Shown one piece after another: positions 22,290-32,572 of a DNA stretch of 64,000 nt. Positions within the stretch are counted from its first letter, which is position 1. Every line of letters begins with the position of its first letter. Origin of the DNA: Siphonodentalium dalli (Eukaryota > Mollusca > Scaphopoda > Gadilida > Siphonodentaliidae); assembly GCA_032622095.1 (NCBI GenBank), contig CP136069.1, forward strand, positions 67,605,319 through 67,669,318. Reading direction: 5' to 3'. The notes beneath the pieces were generated by a model that made no database searches, was not told the DNA's origin, and was given only the letters and a program-made list of their open reading frames with translations. The position numbers and the translations under genes are program-made.

Positions 22290-23669
22290 CTGTCAACTTC
22301 GTGAATTGATAAAGGATCTCACAAAACAACGTGTCCTCCTGCAAATAGGTTCATATTGGACCTACATAGGAAAAAGCGTACATCTGGTAAGTCGATTTAG
22401 TTTCATATAGAGCCTAATTTAGATTCAATTAATGCCGATATGGGTTTATTTATATATTTATTTTTGTTCAATATGAGCGTATTTTCACGAGAACACGCTG
22501 CACAACCCCCATCAAATACTTGTCAATACCAAAGCAGACAATAGAAGCTACCTTTACTATCTCGCTGTGAAACCCAGTTCTGGTTAAAACACAGACTCGA
22601 CAGCTATAATCTGGAATATTTGGGGGGATCCCTATTACCAAAAGCGAGCATTACGTCAGTCGCAGACAATCACAACTTAGTATCAACAAAGCGATGTAGC
22701 CATTCGGGCGAGTGTTGGAATCTCAAAACAGTCGCAGATTTCCACGTAACTGAAAATAGCGTCAGTTTGAAGCATCGGGTAATAATTATGCAGGCGATAT
22801 ATGTCATTGATAAAGCTATGCAAGTGCTGTGGTGTCGTAATGCATGGGACGCACCAAACTCCATACAGCGCCCTCTACGTTATCACTGCGAGCTCAGCGG
22901 AGCGATTGGAGATAACTCTGCCTGGAGTGTTGGGACACACGAGAAGTTTGCGCTCCGCGTGTATACTAATGTAGATATTCTCGTTTCGTCTGGGCGCTGA
23001 GGGTTTTATTTATAGAAATGGGAATTATTGGGACGGATTTAAAACTCGAACTGCGACCCGGAGGCCGAGTCTGGTAATTTAGGTGTAGTTGGGAATTTCA
23101 ATTTCGTTTATTGTCCTTTACATTATTATGTCAATGATGTTGATTTTTGGTTTGTGACAAGTTATGTCAATTACAAATAAAAAAAATGAAAAAGATAATT
23201 TGTAAGTCTTATATTTCAACTTTTATAGACATTTTCGTTCTGCAGCCCACTGGGGGCTGGGGGGCTGTGGTCGGAGACGGCCGAGTCGGTCGCCGGTTCG
23301 CTAATTGTTATTGTTATTGTTCGTTGGTTGTTTGTTATTGTTATTTTAACGAAATTCTGAGTTGGTCATTCGCGAAACCAATATATTTTATATTCTATAA
23401 TTACAATCATGGGTATATAATATATGATCTTGAGCGCGTTACCATTTCTGACATTGGTTTTCTTGTTTATATCGACACAGAGCTATTTGGTAATAGGAGA
23501 CACAGGCATTTTCTCCAGACCAAGTATTGCGTAGCTATTCGAGTCTGGTTTACCCAGAATTGTGTGAAACCTTGATAAATTAATTTTATTATTTGCTATT
23601 GATATATTTATATCACCTGTATTGTTATGCTAATTATACGTGTTTTAAATTAACAAACATTTCCCCTAG
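22290..23669. other. No gene recognised
   Basis: AT-rich sequence with scattered open frames of implausible composition. A G-rich patch lies near 23246-23295. TTCAATTTCGTTTATTGTCC at 23097 resembles the start of a minus-strand LINE 3' tail but no LINE coding sequence follows. Confidence 0.4.
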
Positions 23670-23895
23670 GGTGCTTTTATTATTTGAACACGCATCTAGC
23701 TCAGTTCTGTCCCAACCAATGTCTGCTTTGCACAGACAGTTTCTTTGTTACAACAGTTTAACTACCAGTTCACGTTTAGTCGGTTCATCTCGCGCATGTG
23801 CTTGGTTCGATTTACTGCATCATAGCTATAAACCTTTTTATACCATAACTGCCTATTCTAACGAACCAACACCAGAAGCTTTGGGTCGTATATAG
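23670..23895 (+). CDS. Weak terminal-exon candidate
   Basis: A good pyrimidine-rich acceptor (CATTTCCCCTAG) opens a frame of about 75 codons to TAG. It reads L-L-L-F-E-H-A-S-S-S-V-L-S-Q-P-M and ends N-E-P-T-P-E-A-L-G-R-I. Composition is protein-like but there is no recognised domain, upstream exon or nearby polyadenylation signal. Confidence 0.15.
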
Positions 23896-25636
23896 ACTAT
23901 ATCTGATTTTGTGACGTCACCAATTATTATCTAATACGACACTTCTGTTTTGAATTTTTGCGAGCGCTTTTGTCGCACAGTAAATCGGTGGCTTAAAGCA
24001 TTAATGTCGTAATCTGAAATAAACGTGTGCGTCTTTCAATGACCGGCGTTCCAAAATGAGGGGAGTTACTATAGGAATTATGCACAGTGAAGTTCATTCG
24101 CAGCCGCGGTTTACATTTTATTGAGAATATAATTATAACATATTATGGACTGTCAAATATTTGCAATGGAGTGGCCTAAAATATAAATGTCGCGTGCAAT
24201 GGGAAAATCTCAATCACTCTGGCTGGGCTGGAGACCATGCTGGAGTCGAAATCGAAATTCGTGATGCAAGCAAACGTTATTATATCGCGTTTAAATTATT
24301 CTAATATTACAGAGTACTGATATAATCCTCAGTTATCCTTCTATTTTCACGAATCGACAAGAAACACATACTTATGAACAAAGAAGAAGATACATTCAGG
24401 TTATCGCAAATTCGGCCAATGGTGAAAGATACATGATGACGTTGCTCGTCGAGTTTCGCTGAAATCGACATGATGCATTTTTATGAATGAAATCAACATG
24501 ATGAAATCGACAAGCTTCTTCGTACAGTACACATCTCAATCGGATTGCGCACACCGCGTCAATAATATTATATGGTTAATTTCAGTAAAATACTCCCCTC
24601 TAGACAACAACCAGCAGTCTTGACTTATGAATACTTTCAGTTTGGTGTTGCTAGTTTATATTCTATAATAATTTGTTCAATAGGAATGACTTTTAAAAGA
24701 TTTTTATTTAGGTTTTAAGTCTGAGTCGGTGAGCTCGTAGTGTGTTTGCATTGTGAATCTCTGATTTCTGATTGATTTATTGCACAAGTCACATAACAGT
24801 GAAACAAGCAAAACGTATATACACTATGTACACATGCCTTGATGTATGATATGATTGACCTAATTTATACACGAAGTTGCTTTAGAACCCACGCTGTCGA
24901 TGAACCCTAGTGCATGTCTGGAGTGTAATATATCATAATCACACCACGATATAAGGCCTAAGTTAATATTATTTGATGGGAATACGCATCTATGAAGTTA
25001 TTTTATAGGATTAAAAAAACACAGATATATATCCTAGGTTATGCGTGTGTTTTAGCTGTGGTTCGTTAATTACGCTAGCGTATATGGTCGTATATTATTG
25101 TGGGTATCTCACCTATTTTGTAAACTACTTTGGGTATACAGCATCCTACTGTGGGTATAAATTTCTACTGTGGGTGTAAGTGTTCAAATGTAATTTCATG
25201 TGTTAAACGTTTATACCCATAGTATAACTACATCGTAGTTAGCAAAATAGTTCTTATGTCACATTCATTTAAAATAGGAAGTTGTCATATCAAATAGATA
25301 TGAGGAAAATTGCATTTCAACCAAACGTACGTAGCTTGCTAGTGTTATATGAAATAGGAAACACATGAATGGTAATTCAAAGTGACTAATCGCTCAGACG
25401 TCATGACGGTAGTGTCTACATCACTACGCATGACGCATATTCCTCATAGCGTCGTGTTTGTGTCTCTCGGGGAGGGTCACATTAAAAGTAAACAGCGGAG
25501 TAATTGATTTCGCCGAAGAAATAAAAAATCATAATTATGACATAAATAAAATACACCCATATATACTTCTAGTCGCTTGTGGTTGGTTTCCAAAAGTAGT
25601 TTTGGAGTTCATTATTATTATTGCGTGGGTGGAAGA
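23896..25636. other. No gene recognised
   Basis: AT-rich noncoding sequence. Around 25100-25185 a short word (CTACTGTGGGTATAAATT and variants) recurs three or four times. The rest shows no clear structure. Confidence 0.4.
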
Positions 25637-25724
25637 CACACACACATGCACGCACGCACGCACTCGTGCACACACACATAAACACACCATCACCCACACG
25701 CGTGCGCACACACAAACAAACACT
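25637..25724 (+). repeat. Imperfect CA/CG-type microsatellite
   Basis: Purine-pyrimidine alternating sequence (ACACACACATGCACGCACG and similar) of about 88 bp. It makes open frames on both strands rich in Thr/His/Arg or Cys/Val, which are artefacts. It could form Z-DNA. Confidence 0.85.
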
Positions 25725-25899
25725 TCCCGCCTCGCGACATCCTTGACGTCAACGGGGTATATAAAAACATATTATAACCCGGTCGATAGTTCGCGCAATT
25801 CTGGGATGGGCACAAAATATAGACAATTCTGGCATTGCGACAAACTGTGGCCTCGTGCCAGATTGTGTCGTCAGCAACATTCACTCACATCGACCACAG

Positions 25900-26165
25900 G
25901 GGCCCCGGCACCGCCCTTTCCATACACAACGACACTGTATACACGCCTGTTTTACGTTATGGTTGTATGCAAAGGACCATGCAGGAGAACAATAACACTT
26001 ACCCTTATTTACCATTGCTCGGAAACTGACACAATTTAGCCCATTTTTATCCGAGAAATGACATCGACGTCGTCACGGATAGATCGGCGAAGGATTCTTC
26101 GTTCAATTAATATCACAAACTCCCCTCAATTCCATTTCTATCCACGGCGCTTAAAGACATATTAT
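25900..26165 (+). repeat. Dispersed repeat, copy 1
   Basis: Shares CGCTCGGAAACTGA-type sequence, GACATCGACGTCGTC, CGGCGAAGGATTC and CAATTCCATTTCTATCC with an inverted copy at 43270-43470. A shorter copy at about 26775-26965 is also inverted. A 30-codon frame (T-S-S-R-I and I-N-I-T-N) is conserved between copies 1 and 3, either by descent or because it codes. Mobile class unknown. Confidence 0.65.
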
Positions 26166-26774
26166 GGACTTGTTCAGGTGCGTGAAACTGATAAATTAGT
26201 ACTCGGACGCTATGCCAACTGGAGGAATGTAGCATTCTACTAACATCGCCCAAAATCTCGAAAGAAATCTACTATACAACTCCATAGAAAACACAGTCTG
26301 AACTACGCTCAATTGTAAATATTTACATCTCGATTCGGGACGCAACAATCGGCGATAAACTAACGAAAATGATTTCGCTATCGATACTCATTGCATTTAA
26401 CAAATATATAAGACTGAAGCTCTATGTATATGGTAAATTTGGATTAATATTAATAAAAATAATTACTTCGGGCAAGATTATTCTCATTTCTCTTTGGTCA
26501 CCCAACCGGAGTGTTTCACATCACTTTAATAAATGTTTTAAACACCGAATAATGATATTGTCTCAGAAAATCGCTATGAGTCCGAGTTAATCGTCAGTAA
26601 AATGTGTTTGTGGCGACGAAGTTAGAGGGTAATTAATAAAATATTTCTTATGTTTTTGAATTCTCATTCGTGACCTTATCTACATATTCAATGCATCCCG
26701 ACCTGGATTATGAAGATAAGTGCACTGATTGGCTAGAATAAGCAAGCGCGTCGATGATGTTTGATATTGTGTTG

Positions 26775-26965
26775 ATGAGGTCATTGCTCGGATAAATGGG
26801 ATACATTTTGTCCGTTTCCGAGCGATGGTATATCGGGGATGCTATCGTGTTCACATTGTCTCTTGTATACTAGAATAACGTAAAGTACATGTATGCGCGT
26901 ATATATGGACGGCGTGTAAGCGCAGTGCAGTGAGGGGCGGCTAGCGGAGCTCTTTATAACACCTT
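26775..26965 (-). repeat. Dispersed repeat, copy 2 (partial)
   Basis: TTTCCGAGCGATGGTATATC, CTCTTGTATACTAG and GGCGTGTAAGCGCAGTGCAG parallel 43390-43455 in the same orientation and 25905-26030 inverted. The half with GACGTCGTC is missing. Confidence 0.55.
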
Positions 26966-28573
26966 GCATGTGCATCGACCCATCATATAACACGTGTAAC
27001 GCCAAGCGTGGCATACATGTATGCACCCTACGCTCAGTTTATAGAGTGAGCAATACTAATATGTGTATGGACGGAAACATTTTGGTATTTTCTAAACTGA
27101 AGAAGTGATTATATCTTTTCGCCTTAAACTGTGCTTTCAACACACCAAAAAAAAAACACAACCAGATGATACATGCCCAATTTACAAGCTTAAATTTTCA
27201 TACGGATAAAAAAAATCCTAAAATTTCCATTTCAAACAAGGGCTGTAACTCTGGTAAAAATGAAATGTTCGTTCGGACACATAATTCACAAATTTCCAAG
27301 TCAAACAAGGGCCTGTACTCTGGTAGAAATATATTGATGAAACCCGTAGTATGTGGGTATTCGTTCCACAAACCTGTGCTATGACCATGCCAAGTGACAA
27401 TGAAATCCGACAATTAACACCAGAGTAAGTTACAAGGTGATGTTCGGACGGACACAAAATTGAAACAAGGGTCGTAGCTCTTGTACGAATTAATGGACGA
27501 AACCTGTAGTATGTGGGTATCAATTCCACCTACATGTAGGCTATTAACATTCCAATTTCAATTTCAATATGTTTATTTCCCATTTAACTGTAAAAACAGT
27601 GTTTGAGAATATAATACATAATATAACAGGCGGGGTATACATTGAAATAGGTAATATATACATAATTGTTACGAGGTTACAAAAACTAAAGTGGATTCTC
27701 TCTCCTTTAAGTGTTAGTATATAACTTCGACTTACAAGTAATTAACAAAAGATATGCAGATGACCAATTTTCATTTCATCACGACAGGATTATTATTGAT
27801 AATTTCAGTATATAACAAGCAGATTGATCCACTTTATTATTAGATATGGTCAACACATTTTGCTGGTATAATCATAATATCAATACAATTTCTGGTATAA
27901 TGGGAAAACTTCAGATAACTTATTTTTCCGACTCCATCGTTTTATACTACATATATGCTGCTTTATAAAGAACAAGGAGAGAGAGACCAAATTTTTAGAG
28001 TAAATTCATCAATATATAATCACACATGTAAAATTTCTATAATTCAGATTTCACAATGAAATATTTACCCCGGGTGAAAAGGGAATTTGGTAGGGGTCAC
28101 TCCCACTGGTGTATATATATGGTATGATCGAAAAGGGGCATTGCATGCAATTGACTTAATTTATCGATGAGCGAGGTATCATCATATATAGTAAGTTTAG
28201 TTAAAGGGACACCAGGCCATTCGACGTGGGTTCAAACGAAATAAAATAAAGTTTATAAAAGTCTGTGAAATAAGTATTTCCAAGTATACATGTAACACCA
28301 GACATCAGCAATTTATCAGATAACTCTACATATATACTATACAGTTCAGTGCCGATAGACTTCTATGTTTGTTTGCACCTCATGAACAACTGCGAATGTG
28401 TCAGGTCCAAAGGACAACGATCATGAAGACCAGAGCTACATGTGATATGTTCGGACGTGTATTGACGAACGGCTCGATGGACGGAAAGTGCCCTAGCCGG
28501 GGGTCAGGGGCATAAATAACCACAGACGAAGGTTGATTTACGAAATATGTTACAAAATAAAGAACAAGAGTCT
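26966..28573. other. Noncoding; degenerate short repeats, no gene
   Basis: At 27220-27540 a motif (CAAACAAGGGC ... GTACTCTGGTAGAAAT, then GTAGTATGTGGGTAT) occurs about three times in degenerate form. TTTCAATATGTTTATTTCCC near 27560 resembles a LINE 3' tail. Nothing else is recognised. Confidence 0.35.
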
Positions 28574-29173
28574 TTAAAGGGGTACTGTACGCCATTTTCA
28601 ATAAATTCCCGGTGATAACCACGATCTATTATCGATACTATATAGAAATATAAGTAATTTGAGTCGAAGATGTATTCTGTAAACGCTCAGGTTAATAGGC
28701 AATCTTAAAATTTAATAATTTAAAAGTTAATAATTTAATATAAATTGATTTTATGGCTCCAGCCATAAAATGGCGTCTCTTAAAATTCGAATTTCCGTGT
28801 ACAAAACGTAATCAAATTATAATTGAGGGATACCGGATTAGGAAAACAATTGCACACACGATCGTTTGAAACATTATGCTTATACGGGGAGAAAACCCAA
28901 GCCATTCATTGACTAGTGACGGTACACTAACTTAAATGAGTATATGGGACTACTAACCATATAATATAATGTTTATTTGATTCATTTGGTTGAAAACTTT
29001 ACAAAAATTACTCGACAACGACAATTTGTATTTTTGCATTCCGGTAAATTTGCCATCCGTAACAATACTTCGTACTCAACAAACTTTCAAAAAATTGAAA
29101 AGTTGTTACATTATTCTCCGACTCGGGAATTATAGAAACCAACAACAACATCTTGGGTACAGTACCCCTTTAA
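28574..29173. mobile_element. TTAA-flanked MITE, 600 bp
   Basis: TTAA AGGGGTACTGTAC on the left and GTACAGTACCCCT TTAA on the right are exact inverted termini with a TTAA target duplication, the signature of piggyBac-type insertion. The interior is AT-rich with a small hairpin (TTATGGCTCCAGCCATAAAA) and no transposase, so it is non-autonomous. It sits in the 3' flank of a relic exon of the neighbouring gene family. A similar right end (GTACAGTCCCCCTTTAA) at about 43870 has no matching left end. Confidence 0.75.
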
Positions 29174-29194
29174 AGAAACCATGCCATTTCGTGT

Positions 29195-29245
29195 TTACGA
29201 CAACAAGCTGAGTAGGAGAATGGTGGAATTACAGTTTGGTTTTAG
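29195..29245 (-). pseudogene. Relic terminal exon of the Met/Gly-rich gene family
   Basis: The minus strand reads N-S-T-I-L-L-L-S-L-L-S-stop, almost the same as the last residues (L-S-T-I-L-L-L-S-L-M-S-stop) of the gene just upstream, with matching sequence after the stop (ACACGAAATGGCATGG against ATACGAGAGCGCATGG). Upstream of N-C-N-S-T the similarity disappears, so only the tail of a duplicated exon remains. The MITE lies about 20 bp beyond it. Confidence 0.7.
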
Positions 29246-29530
29246 TATGCACAGCAATTATTGAAATATTTCACAATATACATTTAAAAATATATATTTT
29301 CGGCATATAGTAGCTTTTCCTCGATTATCTGAGTTCAACAAAACAGAGCGATAATGACAAAAATAAACAAAATAACGGCAGTTTTTCTTAACGGCATTGC
29401 TTTGTTCTACGGTCAGCTTAGCAAGTCGGCAGGACCCGACAGCATGATACCAATTCAGCAGGACGACATAACCAGGGATGTTTCATCAGTGCTGATAACA
29501 AGCGAACGAATCTTCGTGTGGTTCATAAAT

Positions 29531-29536
29531 TTTATT
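29531..29536 (-). promoter_or_regulatory. Polyadenylation signal
   Basis: AATAAA on the minus strand, about 70 bp beyond the stop of the Met/Gly-repeat gene, in a suitable AT-rich context. Confidence 0.5.
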
Positions 29537-29606
29537 CAGTTGAAAGAAGAGAACATAATTTCAATTCAATTCCATATGTCTTCCAAGGCGCCATGCGCTC
29601 TCGTAT

Positions 29607-30990
29607 TTACGACATCAAGCTGAGGAGGAGAATGGTGCTCAACATGCTGTTGCCGGATGATGATGATGACGTCGATGTTCCGAGACCTCCGTTCGTGAGG
29701 AGGAGAAGATCGCTGGATCCTCCGGATCCTCCCATTCCTCCGAGGAGACCACCACGTCGAGCGGGTACTATATTATAAAAAAGACCATATTATATATGGT
29801 ATTAAAGATACGGGCGGCGTTGGCGGTGGTATGCTGTTAAAATATTCAGCTCCGTCAAAAACCGCCATAAACAGAAAGAATAGTAAAATATAGACAGAAT
29901 TTGTTCTTATACCAATCAGAAATATGGCATAAACAGTATGTTATTGTCAAATGTTTTTCCTTTGTTATGTAAACAAAAGCAAAAAACGTTACAGAACCTG
30001 GCTTTTGTTTAGATCTGGATATGGTAAACATATAGAGCGTTATTTGTTACTGGTTTCCTGATATGGAATTAATAAAGAGCGTTATATCATTTGTGTGTGA
30101 CTAACCAATAGAATTGCGCTGTGTTATGTAAACAGAAGCAAAACTTCTGTAACACGATAAGGTTCTTGTTTACGTACACCATCGTACGTTTTGACGACAA
30201 TATACTATTTACGCGCTGATTATGTTTGGCATATGAACAAATCTATATATATTTTAATATTCCTTCCGTTGATGGCGATTTGAACAAATATGAATATTTC
30301 TGCAACGAACGCCGCCCGTACCTTTAATTGGAGGAATCAAACGATGAAATGAACGAATTAAAACTATAGCGATATATATGGTTGTTAGAGTATATAATAT
30401 AATTCGATTTACATACCTATTTGAGCCGGTCCGATAGGGTACATAGCTCCACCCATGGGGTGACTGGCAGCTCCACTCATAAACATAGGTTGGCTGATGG
30501 CTCCACCCATAACCATGGGGTGACTGGCAGCTCCACTCATAAACATAGGGCGGCTAGCAGCTCCACCCATAACCATAGGTTGGCTGATGGCTCCACCCAT
30601 AACCATGGGGTGACTGGCAGATCCACTCATAAACATAGGACGGCTAGCAGCTCCACCCATAACCATAGGCTGGCTGATGGCTCCACCCATAACCATGGGT
30701 TGGCTGACGGCTCCACCGAAGGACATAGGCTGGCTGGCGACTCCACCGAAGGACATAGGCTGGCTGGCGACTCCACCGAAGGACATAGGCTGGCTGGCGA
30801 CTCCACTGAATGATATAGGCTGGTTGGCGACTCCACCGAAAGACATTGATTGGCTCACAGGTATCTGACCCTGCACGAGCGTCATCTGATCCGTGTTGTC
30901 AAAGGGATCTATGAATTGACTGTCCATGCCGAGCGCCCTGTGTGATGATGCCAGGCAGGCAATGACGGCGACAAGTATTGTTGAATACAT
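29607..30990 (-). CDS. Secreted Met/Gly-repeat protein, two coding exons, shell-matrix-like
   Basis: Coding exon 1 is 30417-30990. ATG follows directly after an ATATTTCAG acceptor, so a 5' UTR exon must lie farther right. Residues 1-21 form a signal peptide (M-Y-S-T-I-L-V-A-V-I-A-C-L-A). A short acidic linker is followed by about 13 units of 10 residues of the type S-Q-P-M-S-F-G-G-V-A, later S-Q-P-M-V-M-G-G-A-I and S-H-P-M-V-M-G-G-A. The exon ends at a GTATGT donor in phase 1. Coding exon 2 (29607-29767) follows ATAATATAG in the matching phase and reads R-G-G-L-L-G-G-M-G-G-S-G-G, then a Ser tract, then L-S-T-I-L-L-L-S-L-M-S-stop. The joined length is 244 residues. Reading straight through the donor would stop five bases later, so splicing is inferred. 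Low-complexity secreted Gly/Met-rich proteins are typical of molluscan shell matrix (inference). The 48.4-kb gene shares the C-terminal module. Confidence 0.72.
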
Positions 30991-31800
30991 CTGAAATATT
31001 GAATGTTAGAATATGAAAATCTGTTTGTCACTTTGGGTTGTTTTGTTGTTTTTTGTTTCGATATCGCGGATTAGTCAGTTTTCAAAAATGGAGGACAGAC
31101 CGCGCTATCATCAATCAATTCAGTTTATTCTTATCGTCAATATAAGACATTACATATGTATTATAGAAAGTAGAGTTTATTACATGATCTTACCCTTATT
31201 CCATTCAATAAACCCATTCTATAAATTGTGATATGCAACGTTCGTTGCATGCCAGGAAATAGTGGCAGGTGACATTTGACTTCCGGTTTCTCGTCTGTTT
31301 ACATTACGTACGCTAAGTTTCAAAATACTGCGGCCTCCTATAGTTTTCCAACAAACTCCAATGAAAGAAGAGTTTGAAAAGTCATTTAATTAAAAATACG
31401 CCATTCAATACGTCAAAGTGTCTTTATTTATCTGGGACTATTTCCTTACGAGGGCAAACAACACATAGTTACGCGAAACATCATCGCATGCCTTATAGAA
31501 GCCGAAGTTAGTTTCACGTCCGTCCCATTCGATGATATAAGTATGTTTTATCGAGGTTTGGATCATGTAATAAATAGAATCTACAACTCGTCACCAGTTC
31601 ATAGCTTAATTTACAAATCTTGTCCAGTAAATTAGGTCTGGACATCGCCTCCTAAATTACTGGACTCGTTGTAGATCCTCTATATATGGCACTACAAGTA
31701 TACATATACATTATTTATGACATAAGAATAGAAATGGGGTGGTCGATATTCGATATTTTTTACACTGTTTCAGTTCAACAGGCTGGATGGTCATAAGCCT
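30991..31800. other. Upstream region of the Met/Gly-repeat gene, no coding sequence seen
   Basis: AT-rich; should contain the 5' UTR intron of the minus-strand gene, but no untranslated exon or TATA box was pinned down. A 44-bp hairpin at 31622-31665 (GTCCAGTAAATTAGG and its complement) carries the GTCCAG terminus seen in the elements at 55.4 and 59.0 kb. Confidence 0.4.
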
Positions 31801-32175
31801 CAAGGGGGGGGGGGGCTAAATGTTTCAAGGATCTTCTTAATAAATATGGACAAGTTTTTTAGTCTTGTGATTTCTGGAGTTAAATAAAACGATTAGTTTA
31901 TAAATGTTGGGTCTCTGGTAGTAGCAGGGTTTCAGATATTTTATTTTAAGTTCGTTAAGTTCCCTACATTTCAGTAACACGTGTTATTCATCACCTATTT
32001 CAAGATTACAGAGTGCAGATTCGATCGGAATAATCCGTTTTTGTCCAAGCAACGTATAGAGCCAGCCAATGTGGCTACGAAAGAAACACGAGCCTTCATC
32101 GTTCACGCAGATGCACCTGCAGTGTGAGGTGTTTATAAAGTGACTGACTAACAATTTAAAGTTTTTCCATTGATA
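31801..32175 (-). pseudogene. LINE 3' fragment, same family as the 39-41 kb LINE
   Basis: The minus strand reads N-L-E-I-G-D-E-stop-H-V-L-L-K-C, then Y-L-K-P-C-Y-Y-Q-R-P-N-I-Y-K-L. The LINE at 39-41 kb has E-I-G-D-E-F-H-V-L-L-K-C and I-A-P-Y-Y-Y-T-R-P-N-M-F-K-L. An in-frame stop replaces the Phe, and the RT domain is missing, so only the C-terminal end survives. Confidence 0.7.
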
Positions 32176-32331
32176 CCATAAGGCCCGTTCCAAACGACGG
32201 ATATTTGTCGACTCGAATCTAATTGTATTAAATCCGTCGGTGATCCGACTGCGGTCAATTTTGTTTCAGACGGACGCATCTTCGTCGCGTCGAATCTAAT
32301 ACAACGGTCGATTTATTTAAAGGTGGATTCC
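32176..32331 (-). mobile_element. Short MITE-like repeat, copy 1
   Basis: TAAGGCCCGTTCCAAACGAC ... TTTAAAGGTGGATTC, about 155 bp. An inverted copy lies at 43015-43168 with about 90 percent or better match by eye. The common limits in both copies (AAGGCCCG and GGATTC) indicate a discrete mobile unit. No coding capacity. Confidence 0.65.
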
Positions 32332-32572
32332 CGGTTACCGTCACAAAATGGTCACGCGTAGATATAGAGGCCTATATATACCGGTATGTTATACATATAT
32401 ATACTAAAATACAGTATAAATTATGTATATATATGTATGCGCGATTGCAGCGCGAATATATGTGCACATGTATATGATGATGCATATAGTACATACAGAT
32501 ATATAATATACTATAATAGGCGCTACAGATAAATGTTATATCGTGCAACCAATTGCCATATATGTGTATACC

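Noticed and set aside
23147-23575. 142-codon plus frame
   Set aside because: Contains runs from AT-rich and G-rich noncoding DNA (Y-C-Y-C-S, N-Y-N-H-G-Y), no domain and no splice or promoter support.
25458-26039. 193-codon plus frame rich in Thr/His/Ala
   Set aside because: The core is translation of the CA/CG microsatellite; flanking residues are not protein-like and other strands are equally open.
30421-30813. Ser/Thr/His repeat frame on the plus strand
   Set aside because: Antisense shadow of the Met/Gly decapeptide repeat, which has signal peptide, splice sites and polyadenylation signal on the minus strand.
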